A program made the position numbers and the translations under genes. Below, in pieces: positions 1 through 7,415 of a DNA stretch of 64,000 nucleotides. Origin of the DNA: an uncultured Acetatifactor sp. Lineage in GTDB: Bacteria; Bacillota; Clostridia; Lachnospirales; Lachnospiraceae. The DNA lies in assembly GCA_934402375.1 (NCBI GenBank), contig CAKRUB010000001.1, positions 186,001 through 250,000 on the forward strand. Reading direction: 5' to 3'. The notes under the pieces are model-generated. The model saw only the letters and a list, made by a program, of their open reading frames with translations, made no database searches and was not told the origin of the DNA. Within the stretch, counting starts at the first letter, position 1. Every line of letters starts with the position of its first letter.

Positions 1-1381
1 TCAGCTCCGCGCCCCCCGGCACATGAACGATCGTATTGTTTGAGAGACGTCCCGTCACCATGGAACTGTCATCGCTGTTTACCTCCTCGATCAGCGCATC
101 CATGACAAGCCCCTGATACTTTGCAATCTGCTCCCTTGCGGTGTCCTGTACGGTCTTCAGCAGCTTGTCAAAGCTTACCTTCACCTGTTCCGCCGGAACC
201 TGATCCTCCATCGCCGCTGCGGGTGTTCCGGTGCGCTTCGAGTAGATAAAGGTGAACGCATTGTCAAACTTCACCCTGCGCACCACATCCAGCGTCTCCT
301 CCACATCCTCCGGCGTCTCCCCCGGGAACCCGACGATGATGTCCGTTGTGATTGCAATGTCCGGTATCTCCCTGCGGATCTTCTCCGCCAGCTCCAGATA
401 CTGCTCCTTCGTATAGCAGCGGTTCATCCGCTTTAATATCTTCGTCGAACCCGACTGCAGCGGCAGATGCAGATGGCGGCAGATTTTCTTCGATTCCTTC
501 ATGACACGGATCAGATCCTCCGAGAGATCCTTCGGATGCGAGGTCATAAAGCGGATGCGCTCCAGCCCCTCAATCTTTTCCACCTCCCGGAGCAGCTCAG
601 CAAAGCTGACAGGCTCTTCCAGATTCTTCCCGTAGGAATTTACATTCTGCCCGAGAAGCATGATCTCCACGACACCATCCGCGACAAGCCCCTTGATCTC
701 GCGGATAATGTCCTCCGGTCTGCGGCTGCGCTCTCTTCCCCTGACATAAGGCACAATACAGTAGCTGCAGAAGTTGTTGCAGCCAAACATGATATTGATA
801 CCGGACTTAAAGGAATATTTTCTGTCTGCCGGCAGATCCTCCACGATCTTGTCTGTATCCTTCCAGATGTCGATGATCATTCCCTCAGTCTCGAACATCG
901 CGCAGAGCAGCTCTGCAAACTTATAGATATTGTGCGTTCCGAAGATCAGGTCGACAAAGGAATAGCTCTTCTTGAGCTTCTCGATCACGGACGGCTCCTG
1001 CATCATACAGCCGCAGAGCGCAATCTTCATGTCCGGGTTCCTGCGCTTATAGCCGTTGAGTTCTCCAAGTCTTCCGTAGACTCTCTGGTTCGCGTTGTCC
1101 CTGACCGTACAGGTGTTAAAAATCACAAAATCCGCTTTCTCGCTCTCGCTGATCTCATAGCCCGCCTGCTCCAGAATGCCGACGAGTTTTTCCGAGTCAC
1201 GCGCGTTCATCTGGCACCCGAATGTTATTGTAGCACAGGTAAGAGGACGGCCCAATTTTTCAGACATCGCCCGGACATACTCCCTGGCCTTCGCCATAAA
1301 ATAATACTGTCTGGCCGGCTCATCGTTCGGGGATGGTGGCGGCTGGGTCAAATCAATTTTATCTAAGTCTATCTCAAACAT
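1..1381 (-). CDS. miaB: MiaB, tRNA methylthiotransferase (chimeric 5' end, 3' end beyond window)
   Basis: Radical SAM enzyme that adds a 2-methylthio group to i6A37 of tRNAs. Translation of the minus strand gives the family signatures: TFGCQMNARDSEK (first cluster Cys), FNTCTVRDNA, ALCGCMMQ, and the radical SAM motif CNNFCSYC. The reading frame is open to the window edge, so the C-terminus is missing here. ATG at 1381 follows AAAGGA and lies 1 nt after the stop of the HTH gene at 1383, so the two are probably co-transcribed. The first roughly 50 codons (1225-1381) lie inside the prophage and the rest is chromosomal. The original host 5' end is at 48021-48233. Confidence 0.93.
   Translation of the reverse strand, partial: MFEIDLDKIDLTQPPPSPNDEPARQYYFMAKAREYVRAMSEKLGRPLTCATITFGCQMNARDSEKLVGILEQAGYEISESEKADFVIFNTCTVRDNANQRVYGRLGELNGYKRRNPDMKIALCGCMMQEPSVIEKLKKSYSFVDLIFGTHNIYKFAELLCAMFETEGMIIDIWKDTDKIVEDLPADRKYSFKSGINIMFGCNNFCSYCIVPYVRGRERSRRPEDIIREIKGLVADGVVEIMLLGQNVNSYGKNLEEPVSFAELLREVEKIEGLERIRFMTSHPKDLSEDLIRVMKESKKICRHLHLPLQSGSTKILKRMNRCYTKEQYLELAEKIRREIPDIAITTDIIVGFPGETPEDVEETLDVVRRVKFDNAFTFIYSKRTGTPAAAMEDQVPAEQVKVSFDKLLKTVQDTAREQIAKYQGLVMDALIEEVNSDDSSMVTGRLSNNTIVHVPGGAEL
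1215..1225. other. attL: Left prophage attachment core (attL)
   Basis: CACCCGAATGT occurs here and at 48070-48080. Left of it is host miaB; right of it is phage DNA that replaces the miaB 5' end. The core encodes the TFGC segment of MiaB, one of its most conserved stretches. The phage-side arm GTTATTGTAGCACAG (1224-1238) is inverted relative to 48048-48062 at the other end. Confidence 0.85.
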
Positions 1382-1382
1382 T

Positions 1383-1601
1383 TCAAATCCTTTCTCCGGT
1401 TTCCCGGTTGATAAATGTAATCTCTACATCATACCCCATAACATCACCCAATTCTCGGATTTCCTTTTCACAAAAATTATTGCGTCCGAATTTATTATTG
1501 AGATTCTGCCGAGTTGTATTTGCCCTAGCAGCTAAATCACCTAATGTTAAACCACATCTATCCTTCAGTAGCTTAATTTTTTCGGTGGTAGTCATTTCCA
1601 T
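1383..1601 (-). CDS. Small XRE-type HTH protein upstream of miaB
   Basis: 72-residue protein with one helix-turn-helix: LGDLAARANTTRQNLNNKF matches the XRE pattern. ATG at 1601 follows AAAGGAGG. It is the first phage gene at the left end, and its stop codon is separated by one base from the miaB start. Its promoter is therefore the likely promoter of miaB in the lysogen. Dyads in that promoter suggest autoregulation (inference). It has no extra domain and could be a DNA-binding regulator or a Cro-like protein. Confidence 0.75.
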   Translation of the reverse strand: MEMTTTEKIKLLKDRCGLTLGDLAARANTTRQNLNNKFGRNNFCEKEIRELGDVMGYDVEITFINRETGERI

Positions 1602-1624
1602 GTTTCCACCTCCTTTTTGATTAC

Positions 1625-1653
1625 ATATTACACTTTAAAATGTATCTTGTCAA
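1625..1653 (-). promoter_or_regulatory. Sigma-A promoter with overlapping dyad, drives HTH-miaB
   Basis: On the minus strand TTGACA (1653-1648), a 17-bp spacer and TAATAT (1630-1625) form a near-consensus promoter. A near-perfect 16-bp palindrome, TACACTTTAAAATGTA on the plus strand, sits across the -10 edge and spacer, and TGTAATTTACA lies just upstream of -35. Both look like operator sites for the HTH protein encoded downstream. Confidence 0.75.
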
Positions 1654-1728
1654 TGTAGAAATGTAATTTACAAATGAAGTCCGAAGTTTGAAGGGAATTA
1701 ATCATAGAACAAAGAGATGGTTATGAAG

Positions 1729-1770
1729 CACAAGAAAAGAGGATGCAGATACACACCCCCTTTTCTTGTG
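1729..1770 (-). terminator. Hairpin at the end of the lysis genes
   Basis: Perfect 11-bp stem (CACAAGAAAAG at 1729-1739, complement at 1760-1770) with a 20-nt loop, directly after the endolysin stop. There is no clear T-run, so termination is likely but not certain. Confidence 0.55.
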
Positions 1771-1775
1771 TAACC

Positions 1776-2537
1776 TTATACTTTCGACGTGTACTTAAGG
1801 TATATCCATCCGGCACCGGACTTTAATCTGCCCCATCCGTCACACTCCGCCGTAATAGTATATACCTCGTTTCTTCGGACTGTTGCAACCACCTCGGACT
1901 TTGTGCTGCCAAGCCGCCTCACATTAAGGCTGGATGCAGTGATCCGCACCTTGTAAGGCAGCGCCGGGGCAAACGGATCGGGTGTATCTGCTGTCTGTGC
2001 GTTACCAAGTCTCTTATTGACCTCTGCCGCAATGTAGCTGTGCTTGCCGTACAGATAATCACCGGGACAAGCCTTGTTTTTAAACCACCGATGCACGGTC
2101 ATGTTTTGCTTGTCAGTCTGACCGATCAAGGTCTTGTCTCCCCTCCACTTAAGCTCCGCGATGTCGTTCCGGCGGCAGATGTCTGCCACCAGAACGATCA
2201 GCGCGGCCATTGCTGCATCTGTCACCTTGTAAGGGTGTACCGGCTCACACGCAACCTCGATTGTGATTGCTCTGTGATCGTTTGCCTTATTGCTGCTACA
2301 CCATGACCGGTCAGACTCCGGCACACACAATCCAATACTGCCGTCATATCCGACCACATAGTTACAGGATGCGCCGGAGATTGGGTTGTATATCGTAAAA
2401 CGTCTACCATTACAACCGGTTTTCGCGGTCACCTGTCCTACATAGCAGTGGATCGTGATGGTATCAATCTTATGATTTCGAGGGCTTGTCCGGTTGGGGC
2501 TGATTCGTGTGTATGTAACCAATGGGCTATTACTCAT
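1776..2537 (-). CDS. Endolysin: N-acetylmuramoyl-L-alanine amidase with SH3 domain
   Basis: 253 residues. Residues about 20-170 are an Amidase_2/PGRP-type zinc amidase domain: ITIHCYVGQ carries the first zinc His, RAITIEVAC the central strand, and MTVHRWF with KACPGDYL the second His and Cys. A C-terminal SH3_3 domain (SLNVRRLGSTKSEVV ... GWIYLKY) binds the cell wall. It cleaves peptidoglycan at the end of the lytic cycle. It overlaps the holin gene by 8 nt, typical of a lysis cassette. Confidence 0.93.
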   Translation of the reverse strand: MSNSPLVTYTRISPNRTSPRNHKIDTITIHCYVGQVTAKTGCNGRRFTIYNPISGASCNYVVGYDGSIGLCVPESDRSWCSSNKANDHRAITIEVACEPVHPYKVTDAAMAALIVLVADICRRNDIAELKWRGDKTLIGQTDKQNMTVHRWFKNKACPGDYLYGKHSYIAAEVNKRLGNAQTADTPDPFAPALPYKVRITASSLNVRRLGSTKSEVVATVRRNEVYTITAECDGWGRLKSGAGWIYLKYTSKV

Positions 2538-2739
2538 AATCTGCCTCCTCTACCTCGGGCAACCCGGCAACGCTCGTGAGCATCGACAGTACACCCGCAA
2601 GCACGGATGCAGATGCCACCATTACCCAGTTGACGTCTCCCATTACCGCCGCCGTGCCGATTGTTGCAACGGCAGTCTGTGCCACCGTCTTTACTGCTCT
2701 TACCCCTGCTGCCTTGATCCAGTTCTTCCAATTCTTCAT
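2530..2739 (-). CDS. Holin (r1t-like)
   Basis: 69 residues with two hydrophobic stretches (about 12-35 and 39-58) around a short turn MGDVNW, and an acidic tail. This fits the small two-helix r1t holin family, which permeabilises the membrane for the endolysin. ATG 2739 is 6 nt after AAGGAGG, so the longer upstream reading is not used. Confidence 0.8.
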   Translation of the reverse strand: MKNWKNWIKAAGVRAVKTVAQTAVATIGTAAVMGDVNWVMVASASVLAGVLSMLTSVAGLPEVEEADYE

Positions 2740-2828
2740 AGTCATCCTCCTTAATTTAACAAAATTATTGATTGCAAGACTCTTGTGCCTTTGAATGGCT
2801 TTCAGCACCACTTTCAAAACCTAGCATA

Positions 2829-3104
2829 TTAAATTCCCATGCCCAACTTCACAAAGCAGACTATAACGCCAACAAGCGATGTAATAATTGCTGCTGCAAC
2901 CGTTCGGGAAAGCCATTGATTGTGCTGCTCCAAATCCTCAATGCGTTTTTCGGCATCCTTTAAATCATCAGCCACAAGTTCCACTTTTCGCTCGGCTTCA
3001 TAGAATCGCTTTTTAAACTCAACATATCCATCAAGTTTATCTTCGATTTTGATTAAGCGCTCCATCACTTGCCATTCAAAAGTTTTTTGTTCTACTTCCG
3101 GCAT
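2829..3104 (-). CDS. XhlA-like haemolysin/holin accessory protein
   Basis: 91 residues. Residues about 10-65 are charged and coiled-coil forming, followed by one C-terminal membrane helix (AAAIITSLVGVIVCFVKLG). This is the XhlA layout of a cytoplasmic coil plus C-terminal anchor, usually encoded next to holin and amidase as here. ATG 3104 follows AAAGGAG. Confidence 0.75.
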   Translation of the reverse strand: MPEVEQKTFEWQVMERLIKIEDKLDGYVEFKKRFYEAERKVELVADDLKDAEKRIEDLEQHNQWLSRTVAAAIITSLVGVIVCFVKLGMGI

Positions 3105-3145
3105 ACGCACGTTTCTCCTTTCTGCTAAAATTAAAAATAACCGCA

Positions 3146-4240
3146 TCAAGGCGGTAATTTTCGGTTACATACAAGCACAAATTCAGAAGTGATGCGGTCA
3201 AGCAGATTCTTGCTATCGCAATGCTTCAACATTCCCAAATAGCTTTGCACGGTATTATTCACTTTTTCAAATGTGACTTCTCCGGCACAAAATGCCTTTG
3301 ATAACCACTTCAAACGCTTGCGCATCCGCTTCACTGTGCTTTTACGGATATTGATGCTTTTGTAGCTGATTCTGGCCCCAACAAATTCAACCGGGATATG
3401 CGCCGGAATGATTGCGGTTTTCTTGTTTAGGTCAAGATGCAATTCTTCGTTCAAAAATCTTTCGATTTCATTCTTGATTTCGTGCAATTCCTTTTTATCG
3501 GGCCATAAAATTACAATATCATCCATGTATCGAATGTAATAATGTATTTTCAACTTATGCTTACAAAATTGATCTAACTCGTTGAGATAAATATTGGCAT
3601 ACATTTGCGAAGTGAGGTTGCCTATCGGCATCCCTCTTGTAAAAATCCATTCTTCCTTCGGCAATTCATTGGGCATTTCACCGGCCGGCAATCCGAAAGC
3701 CGTATCTTCACAATTTATAATCCTTTCAATCAGCTTCAAAAGCCTTTCATCCTTGATGTTCTTGGAAATTATCTTTAACAGGATTTCGTGGTCGATGCGA
3801 TAAAAATACTTGCTAATATCCATTTTCAAAATATAATACTTCTTGCTGCTTCTGTTTGCTTTTCTAAGCCAATACTGCAATCGCTGCCTTGCCCTAACCG
3901 TCCCTTTGTTTACCCGGCATCCAAAGCTATCATCAATATAAATCCTTTCATAAAACGGATTCAATTTCTGATAAATTGCCCATTGGCAAACCCTGTCACG
4001 GAATTGCAAAGCCATGATGATGCGTGGTTTGGGCACTTTGATTTCTTTCATGCGGTATGGCCCTACTTTGTATGTACCCCAAGCCAATTCATTCTGAAGC
4101 TGTATCAATTCTTCAGTAAGCCGTGCGGTATAGCGCAATGTTTCGCCCCGGTATCGCTTTCCGGCTCTTGCATGAACATATGCCGTATACAGATTTTCAA
4201 AGTCCACGATTTCATCAAAGGTAATATCAAACTCTTTCAT
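3146..4240 (-). CDS. DGR reverse transcriptase
   Basis: 364 residues. Visible RT motifs: KMDISKYF (140-147, first catalytic Asp), GMPIGNLTSQ (203-212) and YMDD (238-241). The xGxxxSQ form of motif 4 is characteristic of diversity-generating retroelement RTs, unlike the QGxxxSP of group II introns and retrons. It copies the template-repeat RNA with errors at adenines, and the cDNA replaces variable repeats in target genes. The order target, avd, TR, RT on one strand is the canonical DGR cassette. ATG 4240 follows AAAGGG. Confidence 0.96.
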   Translation of the reverse strand: MKEFDITFDEIVDFENLYTAYVHARAGKRYRGETLRYTARLTEELIQLQNELAWGTYKVGPYRMKEIKVPKPRIIMALQFRDRVCQWAIYQKLNPFYERIYIDDSFGCRVNKGTVRARQRLQYWLRKANRSSKKYYILKMDISKYFYRIDHEILLKIISKNIKDERLLKLIERIINCEDTAFGLPAGEMPNELPKEEWIFTRGMPIGNLTSQMYANIYLNELDQFCKHKLKIHYYIRYMDDIVILWPDKKELHEIKNEIERFLNEELHLDLNKKTAIIPAHIPVEFVGARISYKSINIRKSTVKRMRKRLKWLSKAFCAGEVTFEKVNNTVQSYLGMLKHCDSKNLLDRITSEFVLVCNRKLPP

Positions 4241-4424
4241 GGTCTGCATCCCTTTCTTAATTTGCGCCACTCGTTGCAAATATGGCCGCGCCGTTCAGCC
4301 TTTCAGCTTACTGTCTGCATTAGTGGCAAAGTGAATTTTCCTGTTTTACAGGATGGAAATGAATCCCTTACCCATTTACTTATACTGTCGGATGTCCGTA
4401 AACAGCCGAATCTGATTGAAATGA

Positions 4425-4537
4425 TAAGCGGAGAAGAAGCCGATGTTGCCGTTCGCATTGGAGCGCAAGTTGTTCAAGTTCAACGCGGAAGACCCGGCGT
4501 TCGAAGCGTTGTTGTAACTGCCGCCGCGAATAGGCAC
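4425..4537 (-). repeat. DGR template repeat (TR)
   Basis: 113-nt segment between avd and the RT gene, homologous over its whole length to 5060-5172 and 40916-41028. Read on the minus strand it is rich in AAC/AAT codons (SYNN, NLNN, NANGN), the codons most diversified by adenine mutagenesis. Counted by eye it holds 23 coding-strand adenines. Both variable repeats differ from it at 4531, so the mutable TR may really end at 4530. Confidence 0.95.
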
Positions 4538-4568
4538 AGCCATTGACCCATTCCCAAGGAAATACAAT

Positions 4569-4991
4569 TTATTTCTGATTTTGCATTTCTTTCTCTTTTG
4601 CTTTCTTAATCCATCCACCCAACAATCTGCCGATTTCGTTAAGCTGCTTCGCAATCAGTTCGTAACGCTTTATGTCGATGTAATGCAAATCATAGGATAA
4701 ATCATTGAACATTCTAAGCATTTCCAAACGCACGTCGGCATCCTGTAATGTGGTTTTCTTGTAATATTTCTTTCTCGCCGAAACAATCAGAAAAATAAAC
4801 TCATACAGATTTTCTTTGTAGTCCGCTACAAGTCCAAGTTTCTCCGATTTCGGGTATTTCACAAATGCGGTATATAAATACTGCAACAAATCCCGAATTT
4901 TCTGAAGCGTGATAAATCCGGCTTTATCCTCTGTCAGTCCTTCCGCCGCTTGCAGCTCTGCTGCCTGTGTCTGTGATGTCTGATATTCCAT
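4569..4991 (-). CDS. avd: DGR accessory variability protein Avd
   Basis: 140 residues, almost entirely helical by composition, with a basic C-terminus ending KKAKEKEMQNQK. Avd proteins form a pentameric four-helix-bundle barrel that binds the RT and the template RNA and is needed for cDNA synthesis. Its position between the target and the template repeat is the canonical one. ATG 4991 follows AAAGGTG. Confidence 0.87.
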   Translation of the reverse strand: MEYQTSQTQAAELQAAEGLTEDKAGFITLQKIRDLLQYLYTAFVKYPKSEKLGLVADYKENLYEFIFLIVSARKKYYKKTTLQDADVRLEMLRMFNDLSYDLHYIDIKRYELIAKQLNEIGRLLGGWIKKAKEKEMQNQK

Positions 4992-5020
4992 CGTCTATTG
5001 CACCTTTGTTCTTTGAATTA

Positions 5021-5044
5021 TAGGGGGTGCGATAGCACCCCCTA
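5021..5044. repeat. Hairpin/cruciform next to VR1
   Basis: Perfect 10-bp inverted repeat TAGGGGGTGC ... GCACCCCCTA around the tetraloop GATA, 16 bp beyond the 3' end of VR1 and just after the target stop. DGR target genes in the Bordetella phage and elsewhere have a GC-rich stem with a 4-nt loop at this position that promotes retrohoming. Confidence 0.8.
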
Positions 5045-5049
5045 CGCAG

Positions 5050-6054
5050 CTACTTTTGGTAAGCAGAGAAGAAGCCGACGTAGTCGCGCGCAACGGAGCG
5101 CCCGTTCTGCAAGTACAGAGCGGAAGACCCGGCGAACGAAGTGCTGGTGCAACTGCCGCCGCGAAAAGGCACCTTCTCGCCCTTAAAGTCAATCCAGAAA
5201 TGTCCGTAATTAGTGATACCATCCTTGGGAGCAAGCAATAATTCATAAATAATTTCTGGTAAAGTGACAGAATCCGCTGCCACAATGCTAGAGAAAGTTT
5301 TGCTAGGTGCATCTTCTGTTGTTGCGACGGACGTTCCGATTTCGCAGTTTGCGTTAAACCGAAGCGCCCCCTCTGTTCCCGGAGCAACTAATGACCCATC
5401 CGGCATAATTGCTTTCCATCGAGGAGAAGCCGGAGCATGTGATACCTGTAGCGCCGGAGCGTTGCCTTCCATGATCTGAATTTCACCGTTTACAGTGCGC
5501 ATACCGGACAAACGTTTCCAGACATTTCCAATAAAATCTGCAATGCCGCCCGGCGTTCCATCATGATTCCACGATACGGGACCGCTTCCTGTGGCTGTTC
5601 TTCCGGCAGAATCCGCCGCACCAACTTCGTAGGTATAGGTATGGTTTTTGCCGTAGTTAGTGTTACCTCTGGGCTCATACTTCATCATGTGCATTAAATG
5701 CACAATTGCTGCCCATTCTGCGAATGATGCCTGATGCCATCCCGTACCTTTAGCGTTGCAATACTGCATTTCTGTGTCAAAATCCTTGGTATGGCAAGGG
5801 ATTACATTTGGCCAACTGTATGCCCTTCCGTTTACAACCGTGTTGATAAATTTGCTCATGTAGAACACATCTTTTTCAACTGCACCTTGTTTCCATGCAG
5901 AATGTACAACCTCGCTTCCGCCGAAAAGCTGTGCATTGGTCTGTTTGTAAAAAGGATTCATAAAAGAGGGCAAGTCCACATTATCCATCAAAATAGTGGT
6001 TGCACCGCCGGAAATTCCCTCAACTGCAAATTTTAAGCTGTCAAAATTAGCCAT
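5050..6054 (-). CDS. DGR target protein 1, C-type-lectin fold (tail-region)
   Basis: 334 residues. The central part (GWHQASFAEWAAI ... GSGPVSWNHDGTPGGIADFIGNVWK) and the C-terminal FRGGS...GFFSAY match the formylglycine-generating-enzyme/C-type-lectin fold used by most DGR targets. Residues about 295-332 are the variable repeat. It is the last structural-region gene, after gpI and small tail genes, so it is probably a receptor-binding tail tip protein (inference). The start is ATG 6054, 9 nt after GGAG; the in-frame TTG two codons upstream is too close to it. Confidence 0.9.
   Translation of the reverse strand: MANFDSLKFAVEGISGGATTILMDNVDLPSFMNPFYKQTNAQLFGGSEVVHSAWKQGAVEKDVFYMSKFINTVVNGRAYSWPNVIPCHTKDFDTEMQYCNAKGTGWHQASFAEWAAIVHLMHMMKYEPRGNTNYGKNHTYTYEVGAADSAGRTATGSGPVSWNHDGTPGGIADFIGNVWKRLSGMRTVNGEIQIMEGNAPALQVSHAPASPRWKAIMPDGSLVAPGTEGALRFNANCEIGTSVATTEDAPSKTFSSIVAADSVTLPEIIYELLLAPKDGITNYGHFWIDFKGEKVPFRGGSCTSTSFAGSSALYLQNGRSVARDYVGFFSAYQK
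5060..5172 (-). repeat. DGR variable repeat 1 (VR1)
   Basis: 113-nt copy of the template repeat at the 3' end of the target gene. Counted against the TR: 22 differences, 14 at TR adenines and 8 at other bases. It encodes the last ~38 residues of the target, including the lectin-fold positions SCTSTSF, YLQNGRS and VARDYVG. Confidence 0.93.
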
Positions 6055-6406
6055 TCTCAATCACTCCTTCCCTTAAAGCAAATAATGATAAAGTAACTCT
6101 ATCCATGGAAAAAGGTACAGGAACACGGACAATACTTCCGCTATTCTCTGTACCTTCCGCATTTTCCGCATCCTCGGATTCGGATTCTTCATACAATCTC
6201 GCCGGGATGTCGATTTGTGCCACATAATCTCTGCCGATTCCTGTAATAAGTCCGCCGAAATCGTCCGTTGAAATGTCAATATGCACATCTGCATCGGCTT
6301 CTTTCTTTTCAAGATTCAGCATGATTTCATCGTCGAAAGTGATCTTGTTGCCGTTTACCGCATAAGGGATTTTTGCGCCCTCATTTACTTCGATAACATT
6401 CATCAT
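6047..6406 (-). CDS. Phage protein upstream of DGR target 1
   Basis: 119 residues, acidic, with a middle EESESEDAENAEGTEN linker. I do not recognise the family. It starts at the TGATG overlap with the gene before it, and its stop overlaps the target start by 8 nt, so it is translationally coupled to the DGR target. A tail-associated or chaperone role is only inferred from position. Confidence 0.65.
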   Translation of the reverse strand: MMNVIEVNEGAKIPYAVNGNKITFDDEIMLNLEKKEADADVHIDISTDDFGGLITGIGRDYVAQIDIPARLYEESESEDAENAEGTENSGSIVRVPVPFSMDRVTLSLFALREGVIENG

Positions 6407-6570
6407 CGCATACCTACCTTTCTTGTAATTTCATTCATTCTTGCATTGATTTCCTCGGCGTATTCACGATTCTGCGCCTGTGTGTTATGCGCTGCACCGC
6501 CGTTGAAACTCTTAATGATAGCCGCTTCGTTTCGTCTGCGTTCATCATTCTTGATGATTACATTTGCCAT
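6403..6570 (-). CDS. Small hypothetical phage protein (55 aa)
   Basis: ATG 6570 to TGA 6403, encoding a charged peptide starting MANVIIKNDERRRNEAA and ending ITRKVGMR. Its stop overlaps the next start (ATGATG) and it fills the gap between two tail-region genes. Short charged proteins of this kind recur in tail-appendage operons of clostridial phages. Function unknown. Confidence 0.6.
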   Translation of the reverse strand: MANVIIKNDERRRNEAAIIKSFNGGAAHNTQAQNREYAEEINARMNEITRKVGMR

Positions 6571-6572
6571 TC

Positions 6573-7067
6573 TTATAATCCCCCTGTTACATAGAGTCTT
6601 AATTTAACGCTTGTTGCGCTGCCTGTGTACTTGACTTTGAATGCGTTATATGCCAAATCGTAGAAATCCACGCTTTCGACATATCCGCCGGAACACTCCA
6701 AAATCTTGTAATGAATCTGATAATCTGTGTTATTCAGATACTGTGAAAGTGCAACCGTCTTGATTGCATTGGTTGCCGGGAATGCAAGCGTATTTTCAAG
6801 GGTAACATCAAACTGCTGCCCGGATAAATTCTCCAACATCCCAGAATGCTGATTTGTGATGGAAAAAAGCATATTAGCCATCAATGCCTGTTCTAATATA
6901 CCCATATCCATTTGACCGAAATTTGTTGCGCTCTGCGCTGTGCCTTGCTGCTCAATTTCTCCCGGGGCCGGTGTAAGATATACCAATCCGGCGGACTCTC
7001 CGCTTTCCATGGAGAAACGGCGCGTAAACTGCACAATATGGTCTTTCCAATTTACAGGTGTGTACAT
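6573..7067 (-). CDS. Phage tail-appendage structural protein
   Basis: 164 residues. The N-terminus (YTPVNWKDHIVQF ... LTPAPGEIEQQGT) is a motif I know from Firmicute phage appendage proteins encoded after the baseplate. No catalytic motif is seen. ATG 7067 is 7 nt after AAAGGAG; longer upstream readings lack a ribosome site. Confidence 0.6.
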   Translation of the reverse strand: MYTPVNWKDHIVQFTRRFSMESGESAGLVYLTPAPGEIEQQGTAQSATNFGQMDMGILEQALMANMLFSITNQHSGMLENLSGQQFDVTLENTLAFPATNAIKTVALSQYLNNTDYQIHYKILECSGGYVESVDFYDLAYNAFKVKYTGSATSVKLRLYVTGGL

Positions 7068-7083
7068 CCTATTGCTCCTTTCT

Positions 7084-7398
7084 TTACGCCGTGGCTTGCC
7101 GCTGCTTGATTGTGATTGTGTAACGGTACAGGATTCCTTCGGTAAATGCTTCCTTGTCGATGGATTCCGTGCCGGATGCAAACAAAGTACCGTCCACATT
7201 GTAAAATTCTATTTTGTCAATCTGATTCGGTGTGGTGTGGTCGAACAAGATATAAACGGCAAATCTGCCATCTGGCAAGATGTCAACATTGTGGATGTTG
7301 ATTTTATACCATGTTCCGCCGGAATAATACCTTGCGTATGCAACCCGATTTTTCAGATAGTTTTTGAGTGCTTCGATTTCGTTTGTACTCATTTGCAT
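7084..7398 (-). CDS. Hypothetical tail-region protein (104 aa)
   Basis: Starts near MQMSTNEIEALKNYLKNRV and has alternating strand-like segments (TWYKINIHNVDILPDGRFAVYILFDH). AAAGGAG precedes the start. It lies between gpI and the appendage protein in the late operon. No family recognised. Confidence 0.6.
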   Translation of the reverse strand: MQMSTNEIEALKNYLKNRVAYARYYSGGTWYKINIHNVDILPDGRFAVYILFDHTTPNQIDKIEFYNVDGTLFASGTESIDKEAFTEGILYRYTITIKQRQATA

Positions 7399-7415
7399 GG
7401 TGTCCTATCTCCTTT

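Noticed and set aside
467..1366. Long plus-strand ORF of 299 codons at the left end
   Set aside because: It is antisense to miaB, whose motifs are unmistakable on the minus strand.
3146..4240. Group II intron or retron reverse transcriptase
   Set aside because: No maturase or endonuclease domain and no msr/msd-like structure; the SQ motif, Avd, TR and two VRs identify a DGR.
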